64,000 nucleotides of DNA from assembly GCA_013399895.1 (NCBI GenBank), contig VXBA01003139.1, positions 62,001-126,000 of the forward strand, read 5' to 3'. The position numbers were made by a program, and so were the translations under genes. How positions within the stretch are numbered: position 1 is the first letter of the stretch; each line of letters starts with the position of its first letter. Below the pieces are notes generated by a model that was given only the letters and a program-made list of their open reading frames with translations, did not search any database and was not told the DNA's origin. Of the stretch, positions 1 to 12,610 are shown piece after piece. The DNA is from Serilophus lunatus. Taxonomy: Eukaryota > Chordata > Aves > Passeriformes > Eurylaimidae.

Positions 1-757
1 CACAAGTGGCAAGTGACCCATGGGTGAGGCTGGTGGCCCTGGGAGTGTCTCTGTGGCCAGCAGCCGGCAGCAGCTGCTGGCCTCTAGGCCCTGAGCACAT
101 GGTGTTTCGGCGGGAACCAACATTTTGCCTGGAGTGAAGATCCTGAAAGAGAGGCGGAGCCCAGCTCCACCAGCCAACCACAAGACAGCTTGGCCAGGAA
201 GAAGACATTGGATTGACGTGAGATTTCGAGGGCATAAAAAGCCCAAACAGGGAAGTCCTCGCTCTCTCCAGCTTTTGCTTGAGCTGGAAGCAGCACAGCC
301 CTTCTCCTCCTAGGTCCCAGAATTGTGCAGCTTGACTTCACCCACCTCCATTTGCACAGGGAGCAGCACAGGGCCATTGGAACCAAGCCAACCAAACAGC
401 AAGTGATAGCTTCCCTGTGGGTGTCCCTGGGGGTGTGTGTTTTCACCATTTTTGTCTTGCAGGAGGCTCCGAGGGACGGGAGTGTACCATCTTAGAGGTG
501 GTTTCTATTCCTACCCCAGCTTTTCAGCCAGCCCTCTGGCTTGAGGAGCAGTTTGTTTTTGCATTGGGGTTTTTTTTGTTTGTTTGTTTTTTGCATGGCT
601 TTTGTCGGGTATATATTGTGTAAAGTCTGGAGTTCCCATGAGGTTTTTCTGGTCGAGTCCCTAGACTACAAACTGTTACCTGCTGTTGAATCTGTTGAGT
701 CTTGCATCATTGTTGTTCTTGCCCCCTTGGTGATAACAGTGGTTCAATCCACCACAT
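1..757 (+). mobile_element. GC-richer segment, candidate LTR of an endogenous retrovirus (left end cut by window)
   Basis: The first ~560 bases are clearly richer in G+C than the next kilobases. A TATA-like GCATAAAAAGCCC lies at 232-244, placed as in a retroviral LTR promoter. The segment could end near 757 at ...AATCCACCACA, which resembles the CA-ending 3' tip of avian LTRs. A pyrimidine-rich stretch ending in CAG at about 463 would also pass as a splice acceptor. No gag or pol reading frame is visible. I do not recognise the family, and a promoter or exon of a host transcript entering from the left is the main alternative. Confidence 0.35.
55..82. repeat. GC-rich 10-bp perfect inverted repeat
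   Basis: GGCCAGCAGC at 55-64 is exactly complementary to GCTGCTGGCC at 73-82, with an 8-base loop. It lies inside the GC-richer segment at the left edge. It could form a stable RNA or DNA hairpin; no function can be assigned. Confidence 0.6.
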
Positions 758-2310
758 GTATGAAGTATTGCAGTATCAATTTCAAATGAAAATAGTGCAA
801 GAGAGAGAAATGTCTTATTCAAAATAACATAGGTAGAAAGAGAATGATCTATGGAGTTTAACTTGTGGCCAGATTAAAACAAACAAACAAAACAAACAAA
901 AAACCAACCCCCACCAAACAATAAAGAGTTGGTGTCTTACACTTCCCTGAGACCAAAAAGCAGCTTTAGCTCCAAAATGGAGGCATTCATCTGCCGAAAG
1001 CAAACAGATAAGAATAGACCAACTACTTGCATGATGTATGTTTGTACAAATTATATTTGCCAGTCAGGGCTCTTTCTTTTCTTTCAGCCTTTTTTGAAAA
1101 CATTCACTGCTTCAGCTAGGGTAGTTCTAAGAATGAGGAGAAAACCTCAAACCATCAGAATTTAGTGTTAGTAAACAATTTGCAGAGGAAATGGAAAAGT
1201 GTGTCTCAAATTTAATTCTTTTTTAAAAATATGAATTTATGTGTGAAATTTGGTTAATTCTGATTCTGTGTTTAGGCTGAATGCCCACATAAAACTTTAT
1301 TTAGATCTCTCAACTCGCTTTTGAATCTGTTTCCTTAGTATATAGGGCATTGATAGAAGAGGAATATACCCTAAAGTATTTGCAACACATGATGAATTCC
1401 GAACACTTTACAGAAGCAGAGGGAGGCATTGTTGCTCCAGTGGTATTGAGGGGAGGAACTGATGAATAATTGACCCTTTAAAACAAATACAGTATTTCTC
1501 TTTGACCCATTTTAATGATAACTTAAACTATATTTTGGATTTTAGGAAAGCTATTACAAGTGAATCGGGCTGTGAAGTAAGAGCTGACTGAGATCTGCAG
1601 TGAACAAGACATCTGTGATTAAAACGAATCCTTTCTTACTCTTTGTTTCTTTTCCTTAACCAAAAAGGCTACAAATCTCCTTTCCATTTCAACAATTTTT
1701 TTTTAAATAGGCCTGTCATGTATACTTATATATAAACACTGGTTCTTCAGTTCTTCTGTTTCACTCTAATCCTCCCCAAGGGGTCTATTAAGAATCTCAG
1801 TTACCCTTGCCTTCAGCAGTAGGTTGTAACACCATATAGACTGTTAAGATACAGTTCCAACACATAACTCACTCAGAAGTTATTGGCATGTTGGTCCAGA
1901 ATGGATATCATCTCATAAAATGTTTCTGGAATACATTTCTGTGGAATCTTTATTCCTCAGGATACCCAAAGCATAACTTCACAGGATCTAGAGCAATCTC
2001 ATCTAGCTTTGAAGTTAGACACAGTTTAAGCAGAAAGTTAAGCTAGAAATACACATAGGGCTCCTTACAAACAATTTTTTTCCTGTGCTTCTACAAGTCT
2101 TCACGGCCTACATACTCCAAAACAGTAGATATGAGGACCCATGTATAAAAAATAATCAGTAAGAACAAAGGCACTGCCTGATTTTTCTGTTCTCTTTGAA
2201 AATGTATTTCTTTTGTGGGATGGGGACTATGCTTTTGTCACAACCAGAAAAGATTAGGAGATAATATGCACATGTAATTTGTGATACCAAGAGCCATCTA
2301 AGGAGAAAAA

Positions 2311-2357
<47 letters not shown>

Positions 2358-4327
2358 CAAAAAAAAAAGAACAATATAAGAAGCATGAAAATAGAAGACA
2401 AAGCTCTAACAATCAGTAATCACATGAATTCTTGTAGTTTTATTTCAGGGATGAGTATATGCATTAGGAAGATATTATTAGTATCCATCTTGTACAAACA
2501 TCTTTAGTTGTTATTGCTGTTGTGTAGTAAGGCAAGATTAATACTGTGAAGTGTTCATTTACAATCCTTTCTACCCTCGCTAAGTACCTTTAAAAATGCA
2601 TCATCTGAGACAAATGATCAAGAGCTCATTGAAAAATTGCTGCACATTTAAAACTGACTATGACTTTATTACAAGTCATAGACCACACATTACTTAAAAT
2701 CTGGTCAGTACAGCAGCAGAGCAAGGAAAAGAGTGTTTAAAACCCACTGCAAGCTTTTGGGGTTTGGGGGGATTTTTTTTTTTTTTAATTTTTTTATTTT
2801 TCTACAGAGTAGCTCACTGCTAATGACAATCTGAGTATCTTCTTAGCCACAATTCTGCAGAAGCTGCTTAATGAACTTTGCAGTGTCAGAAAACCATGAT
2901 TTTACAGTATGCTATGGCATACTTTTATAGCAGCATACATATCTTACTGGATTTTACTTGATTCATAATCTCTCTCTGTGTATCAATGGCAGTATGTGGC
3001 AACTCTCTGTCTCACCTTAGCAGTATATATCTCAACACTATTCATAATGGGCTGGCTTGAAGAACTCTCCTTCAACAATATTACCTATAACACAAACTTT
3101 ATCTGTAGAAGATATTGTCTGAACCCAATTTGTCGAATGCAGTTGCCTTTTCCACTTCAGAATCCAGTCTTCTCCACATTCTACCTCCATAGTATGGTTA
3201 GGGCTGAGTGCAAACTACCATGTATCCTTGTTTGAATAAAAAGGGAAACTCATGCTCCAGCAGGCATCTAATCTACTCAGTTAATAGTAAAGCTCTCAGG
3301 TTTGTTTTGCATCATGTCTGCAGATAATAAACCATAGGTAAAGACCTTGGAGGAATTAGTTCTGACTCTTCCATAAATTATTTCACATATTAATAAAAGC
3401 CTATGACTGTACTTGTGTCACTTCATGAGTGTCTCATCAAAAGAGCAATAGCTATGGTAGGGTTAATGAAAGGACATGCAAAGCACGCAGTGCTTTATTC
3501 TCCTTAGTAGTCCTTTCTCCTTAGTAACTGTGATTCCATAATGCACTTTGATAGAAATAGAAGGGGAATTTTTGAGATAGCAAGACAGAAAGCATGACAG
3601 GCATCTGAGGTTATGAAAATTTTCTTATATCTAACTAAAATTGCGGGGATATGCAGCCATGAAATAGTCGCGGTAATTGTTTTGTCCTGATCACACATTA
3701 TGTATTCACCATATGGGCTGTTCTGCAGAAAGCCTTTATTTCCATACCCTCCAACTCTCAGAGCTAAGAAAATAACACATATCATTGAACAAAACTCCAG
3801 CAGTGCATTTATATTGGTTCTTTGCCTGGTTTTGTTTCCTGTGGCATTATCATCGAATGGAAGAATGCATGCATCTTCCATCATGAACTCAACACAGAGA
3901 CTTAGATATTTAGAAATCTTTCTCAGACACAAGATGTATAAATTAATATTTTGTTTCTATGTTCAATTAGTATTTTAAAAATGGAATGACATTTGATAAT
4001 AGAATTTATATCCACTTTAGCTGAAGGGCACTCATGTTCACTGAGAGGTTGCTGCTTTTTTCTTTTCTTTAGGCTCTCTGAAGGAGCCCTTGCAGCTGAT
4101 TTGCTGAAAGCTGAATGAACCCACACTGCAGAACGTATAATTGTGTCGATAGTTTTTATTTAAACCAAAATAATCATAATAGTGTCCTTACACTAATAAT
4201 CATTCCCTGAGGATGATTTCTTGTGTAAGTCTTGTTTTTCTGCTCACTTTGTATGGCTAGATTGTGTTCAGTAACATAAGGACTTAAATAATTCAATTAT
4301 TCTAGTGTCAGATCAATAGCAGTATGC
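758..4327. other. AT-rich sequence without recognised genes
   Basis: Contains a long poly-A run (2314-2355) and T-rich tracts near 2770-2800. The longest open frames overlap one another on both strands (3504-3932 minus, 3700-3978 plus) and match no protein family I know, so they are probably chance. I see no CR1 or LTR here. Confidence 0.5.
2314..2355 (+). repeat. Poly-A run (about 42 A)
   Basis: Uninterrupted A run, followed after GAC by a second short A run to about 2368. No retroposon body is recognisable upstream, so it is not clearly the tail of a LINE or processed copy; simple slippage growth is enough to explain it. Confidence 0.9.
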
Positions 4328-5355
4328 TGTGAGTTAACCCTGGCTGGATGGCACTTGTCCACCAACACTGCTCTGTCACTCTGCTCTGCAATGGACAGAA
4401 TGGAAAAGGTATAGTGAAAGGCTCATGAGTTAAGGACAGGCAGAGATCACTCATCCATTACTGTCACGGGCAAAACGGACTCAGCCTGGGAAAATTAATT
4501 TAATTAAAAATCAAACAAATCAGAGTAAAGTAAAACAGATCTTAAGAACACTTTACCCCCACTGATCCCAAGTGGTGCAGGAAGATGAGGAATAGAGGTT
4601 ACGGTCAGTTCATCACATGTCGTTTTTATGTTGCTTCCCTTGCAGGGAAAGAAGTCCTTCCTCTGCTCCAGTGTAGGGTCATTCTCATGGGAAACAGTCC
4701 TCCGTGAACTTCTTCCCACGGGCTACAGTTCTTCATTAACTATTCCAGTGTGGATCCCTTTCACAGGATGCAGTGCTTCAAGAACTGGCTGCTCCAGTGT
4801 CCCCCATGGGGTAACAAATCCTACCTGAAAAGCTACTCTAGCGTGGGCTCCTCTCTCCATTGGTTTGCAGGTCATGACAGGAACCTGCCAAAATTTAGGT
4901 TTCCTACGGTCTCACAGACATCTTTCTGGCATCCACCTGCCCTAACATGGGACTCCTTCATGGGCTGCTGGGGCACAGCCTGCTTCACCATGACCTTCAC
5001 CACAGGCTGCAGGGGAATCTCAGCTTGAGCACCTGGAGCAACTCCTCCCTCTCCTTTCTCACTGACCTTGGGGTCTTCAGAGTTGTTCTCACATATTCTT
5101 GCTCTCATTTTCTCTGGCCTCAATTATATCTGTGCCACGACTTCTTTTTTTTCCTACTTAAATATATTGTGACAGAGACATTACTACCATCTCTGGTTTG
5201 CTCAGCCTTGGCCAGTGGTAGGCCCATCTTGGAGGCAGCTGGAATTGGCTCTGTTGAACATGGGGAAAGCTTTTGGCAGCTTCTCACAAGAGCCATCCCT
5301 GTGAAACCCTCTCTTCACCCTCACTTCCAAAACCTGACCACACAAACCTTTCTCC
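4328..5355 (-). mobile_element. Solo LTR of an avian endogenous retrovirus, family A, nearly full length
   Basis: Read on the minus strand, this is a ~1.03 kb LTR that I recognise as a common avian type, probably ERVL-like. It has the characteristic series of short degenerate units (CTCCAGTGTGGGTCC-like, 4670-5040), a stretch around a Phe/Asp tRNA-unlike GCCCGTGACAG near 4463, and a 3' tip reading ...GGTTAACTCACA at 4328. The 5' end at about 5355 is worn. Flanks TATGC (4323-4327) and TTTGC (5356-5360) agree at 4 of 5 positions, a plausible 5-bp target duplication, which is the usual size for ERVL. No internal gag-pol is present, so a solo LTR left by recombination is the simplest reading. Open frames on either strand through it (for example 4947-5408 plus) are chance. 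Confidence 0.75.
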
Positions 5356-8001
5356 TTTGCTTTAGAATATTCTACTGTACAGACATTGAAAAGAAAATTG
5401 TATTTTAAAGAGACAGAGTCACACTGGGATATATACAAAACACAATAAAAGAAATGTGCTTAATTTACATGGAGTTGTTTATATACCTTTTGATGAAAGT
5501 GTTGACGAGAAAAGCATTCTTAGATGCTGGAAGGCAGATGTTGATTTTCCTGGAATTTGTTGTCGTTATTTACTTTCTGGGTAATGATAAAAAGATATAT
5601 TTAACAAGAGGATTGCAATTTAGCTTTGAATATTTTCTATAAACCTTTATCAATGAATCATGATGGAAGAAGAGGAAGAAGAGATATTTAAGGGCAACTA
5701 AAGAATCTAGTTTAAACATGGAAAACATTGAATGGTATAACAAAATCTAACGAGTTGGTGATCATACTCACACTGCTAGAGTTTCAAATACAAACAAACA
5801 AACAAAAAAAAGAATACTTTTAAAAAAGTGTGCAGTCCTCTCCCCTTGTAAGATAAACTAATTAAAGTGTAAAGGCTGAAGAAAGTGGAAATTAATCCTA
5901 CTCTGCAGTTTTCCCCTAAAGATCAGAAGATATTTCCGGCCTTTTCATAGCAAGCCTGAGTTAGACTGTCAGATCAAGTAAAAAAGGAGTCACAGCCATT
6001 TGAACACCGACTGGAAATATGGAGGGAAGTGGTATGTGGGAGACCCTTAACTTATTACTAATAGCAGTAATATTAGTGAAATTCATTGCTCTCAGCAGTA
6101 GATTTGCATGGAAACTTTTTTCAGTCTGTTTAATCTATGACAAAACAGAGCAAATGACTACTGATCTTAAGCACGGACCAAAATCAAATCTGACTTAATT
6201 GAAAGTTATATCTCCTGTTTCTGCCAGCAATTGACAATTAGGTTTGAAAACCTCCCTTCATTAACTGTTCCTTTTCACTGTCCTTTAGCCAGTACTAAAT
6301 GAATAGGCACTTCCTATTACGGAAGTTAATTGATAGCTATGGGTATCATTAATTAATCTGAAAAATTCTTAAAACCTATCATAGTCTTTACATTCACAAT
6401 ATCTTTTTGAACAAAGATTTCCACAACTTATTGTGCTCTTCATAAGTGTGTATAAGGCAAGTATCTCTCAAAAGAGGGAACTACTATGCAAATAATAGAT
6501 TTTTCCTTTAAAACATTATTTCTTTCAGTAAGTCCTTACAAATCTTGTAATTATTTCCTTCTCTATCAATGACTTCCTCACAGCAACCATCTGGATGAAA
6601 AACAAAAAGATATTATGTATTCTTCTTTTGCGGTTTTCTGTTCTCAATCTGCAGATTCATAAAAGTCAGGAGACAAATCACCCAACAAGAACTGTTAATA
6701 AAGGCTACTCCTGTGGTTTGCTGCAAAGAAATTCAGCATAAATCTTTGAACATCTGAAAAGAATGAGAGAACAAAGAAAATGAAGTGTTGGTACGCAGTC
6801 TGCAAATACCTATACAGGTGCAGAAACTCCTGCTCAGAAGTCACTACAAAATTTAGTATGACATGAAGTTCAAAACACTTTTGAGCTTATACTATGCATA
6901 TGCACGCATAAATAACAGTTGTTTAGCAGGCTCATGATAACTTTGTGTGAGGGACAACTGAAGTTCACATTGACTTTCGCAGATCCAAACAAATTTATCT
7001 GAGACAAATCTTAGATGCCACCTGACTGTTATTCTCTGTGAAACTCAAATTATGTTATGAACATCAATCCTAAGTAACATCCTAATATACCTGAACATCT
7101 TACATTCAAGAATAGTGATTGATAAAGGAAGTTGAATTTCAATGAGAAACAAAAAGTAAACACAGAATAACACCCTTAAAAGGGGCAGTATTTTCAATAG
7201 CCTTTTCTTATTTTTATTCCCTTCTCCCTCGAATTCTTTAAGCCTTCACAAAACACATATACTGAGCCATTCTGTTTTTTCCTAGTGAGAAAATTATAAC
7301 ATCTAGTAAGATCTTGGTTTGTATTGCTTTTTGGATAGAGTTTCATCTAGAAATCTTCATTTAAATTAAACTAAAATTCTTTTATACCCTTTTTATTACT
7401 TCTTGCAATAAGATTTATTCGAAACTTGAATCCAGAAATTTATTTATTTGTTAGAGGAGGTAAAACAGTGAGACAGATCATTACCTCTTTTCCTGTTTTC
7501 CAGTACAAAATTCAGAGTTTAATCTTTGTATCGATAAGCTTTTACACTCTTTTAATTTCTTAAATAGATTTGTTTAAACTTTTAACGTGATATAATTTTT
7601 AAAAACATTAAATATGTCACTTACATTTACTTTAAATGACCCAAATCATTACATTTTTTGCTTGAGACTATGATCACGCAATAGCTGAGCCAGGCCCCTT
7701 AAGTCTTTATAAACTTATTTTCAGATAAACATGGCAATGTTTGGTTCTTGTGGAGGATTTTGTTACTTCTTTGAAGAGGATACAATTTAATTAATACACG
7801 CGAGTTGAAGAAAGTAACAAAGAAAAATCGTTCTAAAAATGAAAGCACTGCACTCCACTGCAGGTCATTTAAATGTAAACATGTAACTTCACTATTCCAG
7901 ACTGGATTTGCAAACAAAGAGTGGGAAAAAATGCTGTCATTTTTTCGATTGATTCTTAAATTTTGTTTGCTTTATCTTTACCTTTCTTATTTGTTGATCT
8001 G

Positions 8002-8003
<2 letters not shown>
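5356..8003. other. AT-rich sequence without recognised features
   Basis: No CR1 or LTR signature, no open frame above about 70 codons with a recognisable product, and no RNA gene seen. Ordinary intergenic or intronic DNA as far as I can read it. Confidence 0.5.

Positions 8004-8040
<37 letters not shown>
8004..8040 (+). repeat. Poly-T run (37 T)
   Basis: Uninterrupted T run, equal to poly-A on the minus strand. It lies about 120 bases before the ERVL-like remnant, with no recognisable retroposon attached on either side. Confidence 0.9.
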
Positions 8041-8046
<6 letters not shown>

Positions 8047-8159
8047 GGTTTGATAACTGCAAAATCCATCTCTCTCATTCTTTCCTCTATTCTTTCATTC
8101 CATTGATGTGAGCAAATTCAATCATACAGGATTAGACAAAAAAATAAGATAGCAATTTA

Positions 8160-8930
8160 GGGGCAAGAGACACACTGGTTCTGTGAGAGAATGGGTATTC
8201 TCTACCCAATCCTTCAGCTGACAGGATCTGGAGTAACTCAAGGAGAAACCTGGAAGCGACATTGGAGAGAGAAAACAGAGGGGTCCCGGAGTCCCAGGGC
8301 CCAGACACAGGATTACACACAGCACAAAAAGGATTCCTGCACTGACCAACCTCACCTTTCTCCAGGAGTTTGTTGTTTTCCCCATGGGAAAAAGAGGTAA
8401 TATCACTTGTTAACATTAAACACATCTGTAACAGAAGGGGCACTGGTATCCAAGTCGATTTACTCTTTGCACTCTCAATTTTGTATTAAACCGCAAGAAG
8501 GAATGTTGATGTCAGAAGTGGGACACCCTAATCGGCATGATCAGATATCTGTAACGTGTGGATAGATAGGCACTAAGATCTAAAGAGAAGGCCATGGCAG
8601 AAGCTGTCTCTGGGAAAGAGGCAATCATGTTATAGGGACGCATGCAGTTGCCTAGTTCACAAGTTTGGGCAGTGATCTGCAGATTTGTTCATGGCCTGGT
8701 GACAGACGAGAGAGAGATAGAGATGCTATTGTTCGGTGAGCCAGAGAATGAAGTCTCCCTCCAGAGACTCTCCAGAGACTTAGTCAGGGCATTGCCAACT
8801 GAGTGCCGTGCTAAAAAGCAACCCAGCAGAGAAAACTATTTACCATCTCTTTCTGATATAGTTTTATTTTTTCTTTTGAGCTCATTAAGAAATCTACTGT
8901 TTGGTGGTTCAAAATTATAAATTTTAATAA
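8160..8930 (+). mobile_element. ERVL-like retroviral remnant: LTR end, primer-binding site and leader
   Basis: This holds the junction of an LTR with the interior of an ERVL-type endogenous retrovirus. The key sign is TGATGTCAGAAGTGGGAC at 8507-8524, one mismatch from the tRNA-Leu primer-binding site that gives the ERVL class its letter. The roughly 350 bases before it behave as an LTR 3' part, with ATTAAA-type polyadenylation-like signals near 8415 and 8483. The roughly 400 bases after it would be leader and possibly the start of gag. An open frame at 8642-8920 (92 codons) lies there but has no motif I can name. The boundaries are not defined by target duplications. No second LTR or pol follows, so it is a truncated provirus. 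Confidence 0.55.
8507..8524 (+). other. Candidate tRNA-Leu primer-binding site of ERVL type
   Basis: The 18 bases are complementary, with one difference at the third base, to the CCA-bearing 3' end of tRNA-Leu, the primer used by ERVL elements to start reverse transcription. It lies directly after a candidate LTR end, where a primer-binding site belongs. Confidence 0.6.
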
Positions 8931-11900
8931 ATTAATATAAAGCCTTTCAGAACTGTTGCGAAAAGGTAAATGACATGAAAAAATTTCTGGAGATTTTACA
9001 TAAGAATTTCTATTTTACCCAAATAAAATACATTTTCAGAATTTCTGTTTGCTTTATTTTTTTTTTCTGTGTATTTCTGTATCAAGAGTTGGTGAACCTA
9101 GCACTTTTTCACTAAAATTTGGAGTTCCACTTGAAGACAGTTCTTTGGTTACTATTAGTAGAACAAACTTATTTACACATGTTTGTTTGATATGTAAGGA
9201 TGAAAAAAGATGAGATTTCTACCATTTCTTCTTACACTCTAAAGTATATAGCATGTATTTGAGCTCAGAAGGATATAATAGTACACTTTTACTCACATAA
9301 GAAACATTTGCCTTATGTGAGAAGAGAATATGTCCCTGAAACTCAGAGGTCAGGTATTTTTGACCTTAAAAGCCACAGTATAATCTCTTGCTTAAGAGGA
9401 AACATTCTTGTATCAAGTACTGCATTGTGTGTGGAAAGTGGCAGACATCACTTAGTTTGACTATTCAGGTGTTCAAGATTTCTTCAGTGCTATATTTATG
9501 ATAAATATGTAGGACTGGATGAAAAAATTACTTTACACATCAATTCTAACCATATGGTTCCTCCTAAGAGCCATCTTTTTTTAGAAATATCCCCTCATTA
9601 AAAAAAAACACAAAAAACAAAAAACAACATAAAAAACAAAATCCTCCACCAAAAAACCCTCAAAGCCACCAATACACACTTTGTCTGTGATATCCTTAAT
9701 TCTTCCTCAAGATAAAAGAACCAGATTGAAACTTTTTTCACCTGCAAAATTCTAGAGGCAGTCTTTGAATTGATCCAACTCTCTTGCTGGGATTTGCAGA
9801 AGTAATTGCTTTCCGTGATTCCTGGAAGACTCTCTGAGAAAAAAGAGCTGTTACTTATGTCTATGTTGTTAGCTTTCAGGCCTGCTTTATGTTGTGCTAA
9901 TGCTGAACCAGAGATATAAAATCTTTCATTCGTACACACAGCTATCAGTGTCACAACCCGAAATGACTGTGTTTCCAGATTAGCTACAAAAGGGCAAAAG
10001 TGGAAGCAAGATATTCTGATACAAAAATCAGTATCGTGGTGCTCTATTCAAGCCATTTCACAAAAGAATTGTAGGAAAATTAAAGATTAATAGTATAAAG
10101 TCTTAATGTTCTGTACATTTACTTTGTTGTTCATATAGGTTTGTTTTGGCTGTTTATTGTTTTGTGGAATTGCTGGGCTATATGAGGAAATATGCTCATA
10201 TATGCTGTGCATCTGTATCCCTTTTCATGTTAACACACCCCTCTTTGTACTCATAAACTAATAGAGTCATTCATAACTCTCAAAACAAATTGTATATAGC
10301 TTTCTTGTGTCTTTCTTATCTGGACTTTGACTTTAATACTACATATGGATTTGTTAAAAACAACGCACTTAAAATTAAGTCAAAAGTAGCTTTTCACTCT
10401 TCGCTGACAGACTGACATTTTGACGAGGCTGACATAATGCTTTAGTTAAGCTGACAAATGCTTGATTTGGTTTCAATTTCTTTATGAAAAATAAGGATAG
10501 AAAGACTTTAAATTGAGATCAAAGAATTTTCTCATCTTTATTACTCACTGTAGGTCTTAATAATTCCCATGTGACAGTTTTTATACACAGATGATATTTT
10601 TGTATTTAAAACACTACAGATTATAAGAATATTAAAATATTACTCATTTATATCCTCTTAGAGGAATTGTATAGCAGAGAAAAATTTGGACAAACATATT
10701 AATTGCAAAGATTTCTTGAAATTCTGTTTTAAAGTATCAAATAACTTCACATGTATTAAAAAATTACTAGTAAGAACTTTTCTACAAATCCTTCTAAGAA
10801 AAGCAATTAGTTTTGGTACCTCTTTATTTTATCGTCTCTTTAGAACAATAAATTTAACTCTTTTTTTGGCCACTTACGCAAAATGGAAAGTTCACATAAC
10901 AGACTATATTATTGTATTCAGTATAGGTATGCAGCACAGGTTTAATAGAATTAGAGACCAAGATACACATTACCTCTTTTTCTCTTCAAGAGACTGGTTA
11001 AGAAGTTTGATATAGGCCAAAATTGATAAGACACTTTGGGGAACATGCAAAAGGTTTAATTCTCAGAGATTATTCTAAACATATCTTCAAGAAGAATGTC
11101 AAGCTCTAAGAAAAGTTGCAGTCATTTCTTCTTCTAAGATCTCAAGATCTGTAATACAACAATCAAATGACACACATTAAAACATACTCAAGAGCAGAAA
11201 TAATATTTGCTTTGCTATTGTGTTTGGAAAAAAAGTATTAGAAAGTGCACCTACCTGAGCATGCTACCTTATCTTCTGCTGTCGTGTCAGAAAGACAGAG
11301 AGGTAAAATAGTCCTATGCTATCTGTCAGCCACATGTGAATACCCTGGGGTATCACAAATAAAACTACCACTATATCTAAACAATTAGATTTTGTCCTGA
11401 GGTTTTTATCATTATATCTTTTTCTTTTAGGTGCATGTTAGCAAGTTAAGGAAATTGCATCGCTTCCCAGAGTTTAAAAAGATAGGCTGGCATCAATCCT
11501 GAAAAGATGTATGGCATAAAATCTGATGCTTTGAGGATTCACCTGTCATATTATACTTTGCCTTCCAGTGCTAGATGAACTGGTATATGTAATTTAGGCA
11601 ACTTAGAAGAAGTAAAACAATGGAAATAATGGTCCTAGCATAGTATTAAGAAACAGCCTGATTTAAATTAGGCATATTGCAGATGCATATAAAAGGCTTA
11701 AACTACCAGCTATAAAAGCAGAAAGGTAGAGGAGTTGGGAAAAAAGAGTGGAAGAGGAAAGACAGAGAGTGTGAAAGACAAAAAAATGGCTTGCTGCTCA
11801 TATACTCTTTTAACTCTAGTCTCTGGGATTTCGCTAAGAGAGATTTGCAAAACTGTCCTTGTAAGAGGTCTATCAGCTGTCACAATGTATTGGTCAGTCT

Positions 11901-12094
11901 AAAGATCCACCTGTGTTGGTTCTGTACTTGCTGATAGCCATGACTAGATACTTAAGAAGCACACTAGGAGATTAAAAAGTTTTCAAAAAACTACTCTTCC
12001 ACTGTCTAGTCATCAGGGAACAATTGAGCACTACAGAATGTGATTATTTTATTATATTCATATGGTTTATTAATTATATTTAATATAAATATGT
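8931..12094. other. AT-rich sequence without recognised genes
   Basis: Contains a 10-bp perfect hairpin at 9292-9321 and an A-rich tract at 9599-9650. Open frames at 9598-9954 (minus; its C-terminal end is just the A-rich tract) and 10686-11015 (plus) match nothing I know and look like chance frames. Confidence 0.5.
9292..9321. repeat. Perfect 10-bp hairpin with 10-base loop
   Basis: CTCACATAAG (9292-9301) and CTTATGTGAG (9312-9321) are exact reverse complements. No terminal-inverted-repeat transposon is visible around it. Confidence 0.7.
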
Positions 12095-12610
12095 TGATTT
12101 ACAGAAACTAGAAACAATAGTTGCTGAAAAGAATGCTGATAACACGTGGATGTCTTAGCTATTGCTGAGCAGTGCTTAAACAGAGTCAAAGCCTTTTCTT
12201 GTCTCTCCACCCTACGAATGAGTAGGCTGGGAGTGCACAAAAAGCTGGGAAGGGACACAATCAGGGCACTTGACTACAGCTGACAGAAAGGACATTCCAT
12301 ATCACGTGGCATTATGTTCAGTAATAAAAGATGGGGGAAGAATGAGGGCACAGTGGCATTTGGCTTCCCAAGTAACCATGGGATGGAACCCTGGTTTTGG
12401 AGATGTCCGAACACTTTCCTGTGTTAGTTAACTAATTCCTTATTTTCAGTTGCTTAAGAGCACAGATTTTTCTTTAACTATTAAACTGCTTATGTCTCAA
12501 CCAATGAGTTTTTTCACTTTTGCTCTTCCAATTCTTTCCCTCATTCATTGGGAGGCAGTGAGGGAGTACCTGCATTGGTTTTAGCTGCCTAATAGAGTTA
12601 AATCACAACA
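12095..12610 (+). mobile_element. Old LTR of an avian endogenous retrovirus, family B
   Basis: The segment follows the order of a common avian LTR: GCTGATAACAC near 12138, TTGCTGAGCAGTGCTTA near 12162, GGGACACAATCAGGGCA, a worn TATA box (AATAAAAGATGGGGG near 12323), CTTCCCAAGTAACC near 12363, and ATTAAACTG with GTCTCAACCAATGAG as polyadenylation region near 12480-12510. It ends in ...TTAAATCACAACA at 12610, matching the CA-ending tip of this LTR type. The 5' end is unclear: a possible start near 11911 is separated by AT-rich sequence. No internal retroviral region is attached. Many substitutions show it is old. Confidence 0.75.

Noticed and set aside
2314..2368. Poly-A as the tail of a processed pseudogene or SINE
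   Set aside because: No gene-like or SINE-like body upstream and no flanking duplication seen.
3504..3978. 142-codon minus frame overlapping a 92-codon plus frame, considered as an exon
   Set aside because: No recognisable domain, no splice-site context, and both strands open by chance in the same place.
4947..5408. 153-codon plus-strand open frame with Leu/His-rich product
   Set aside because: It lies inside the minus-strand solo LTR and is made by its repeated GC-rich units; no protein family match.
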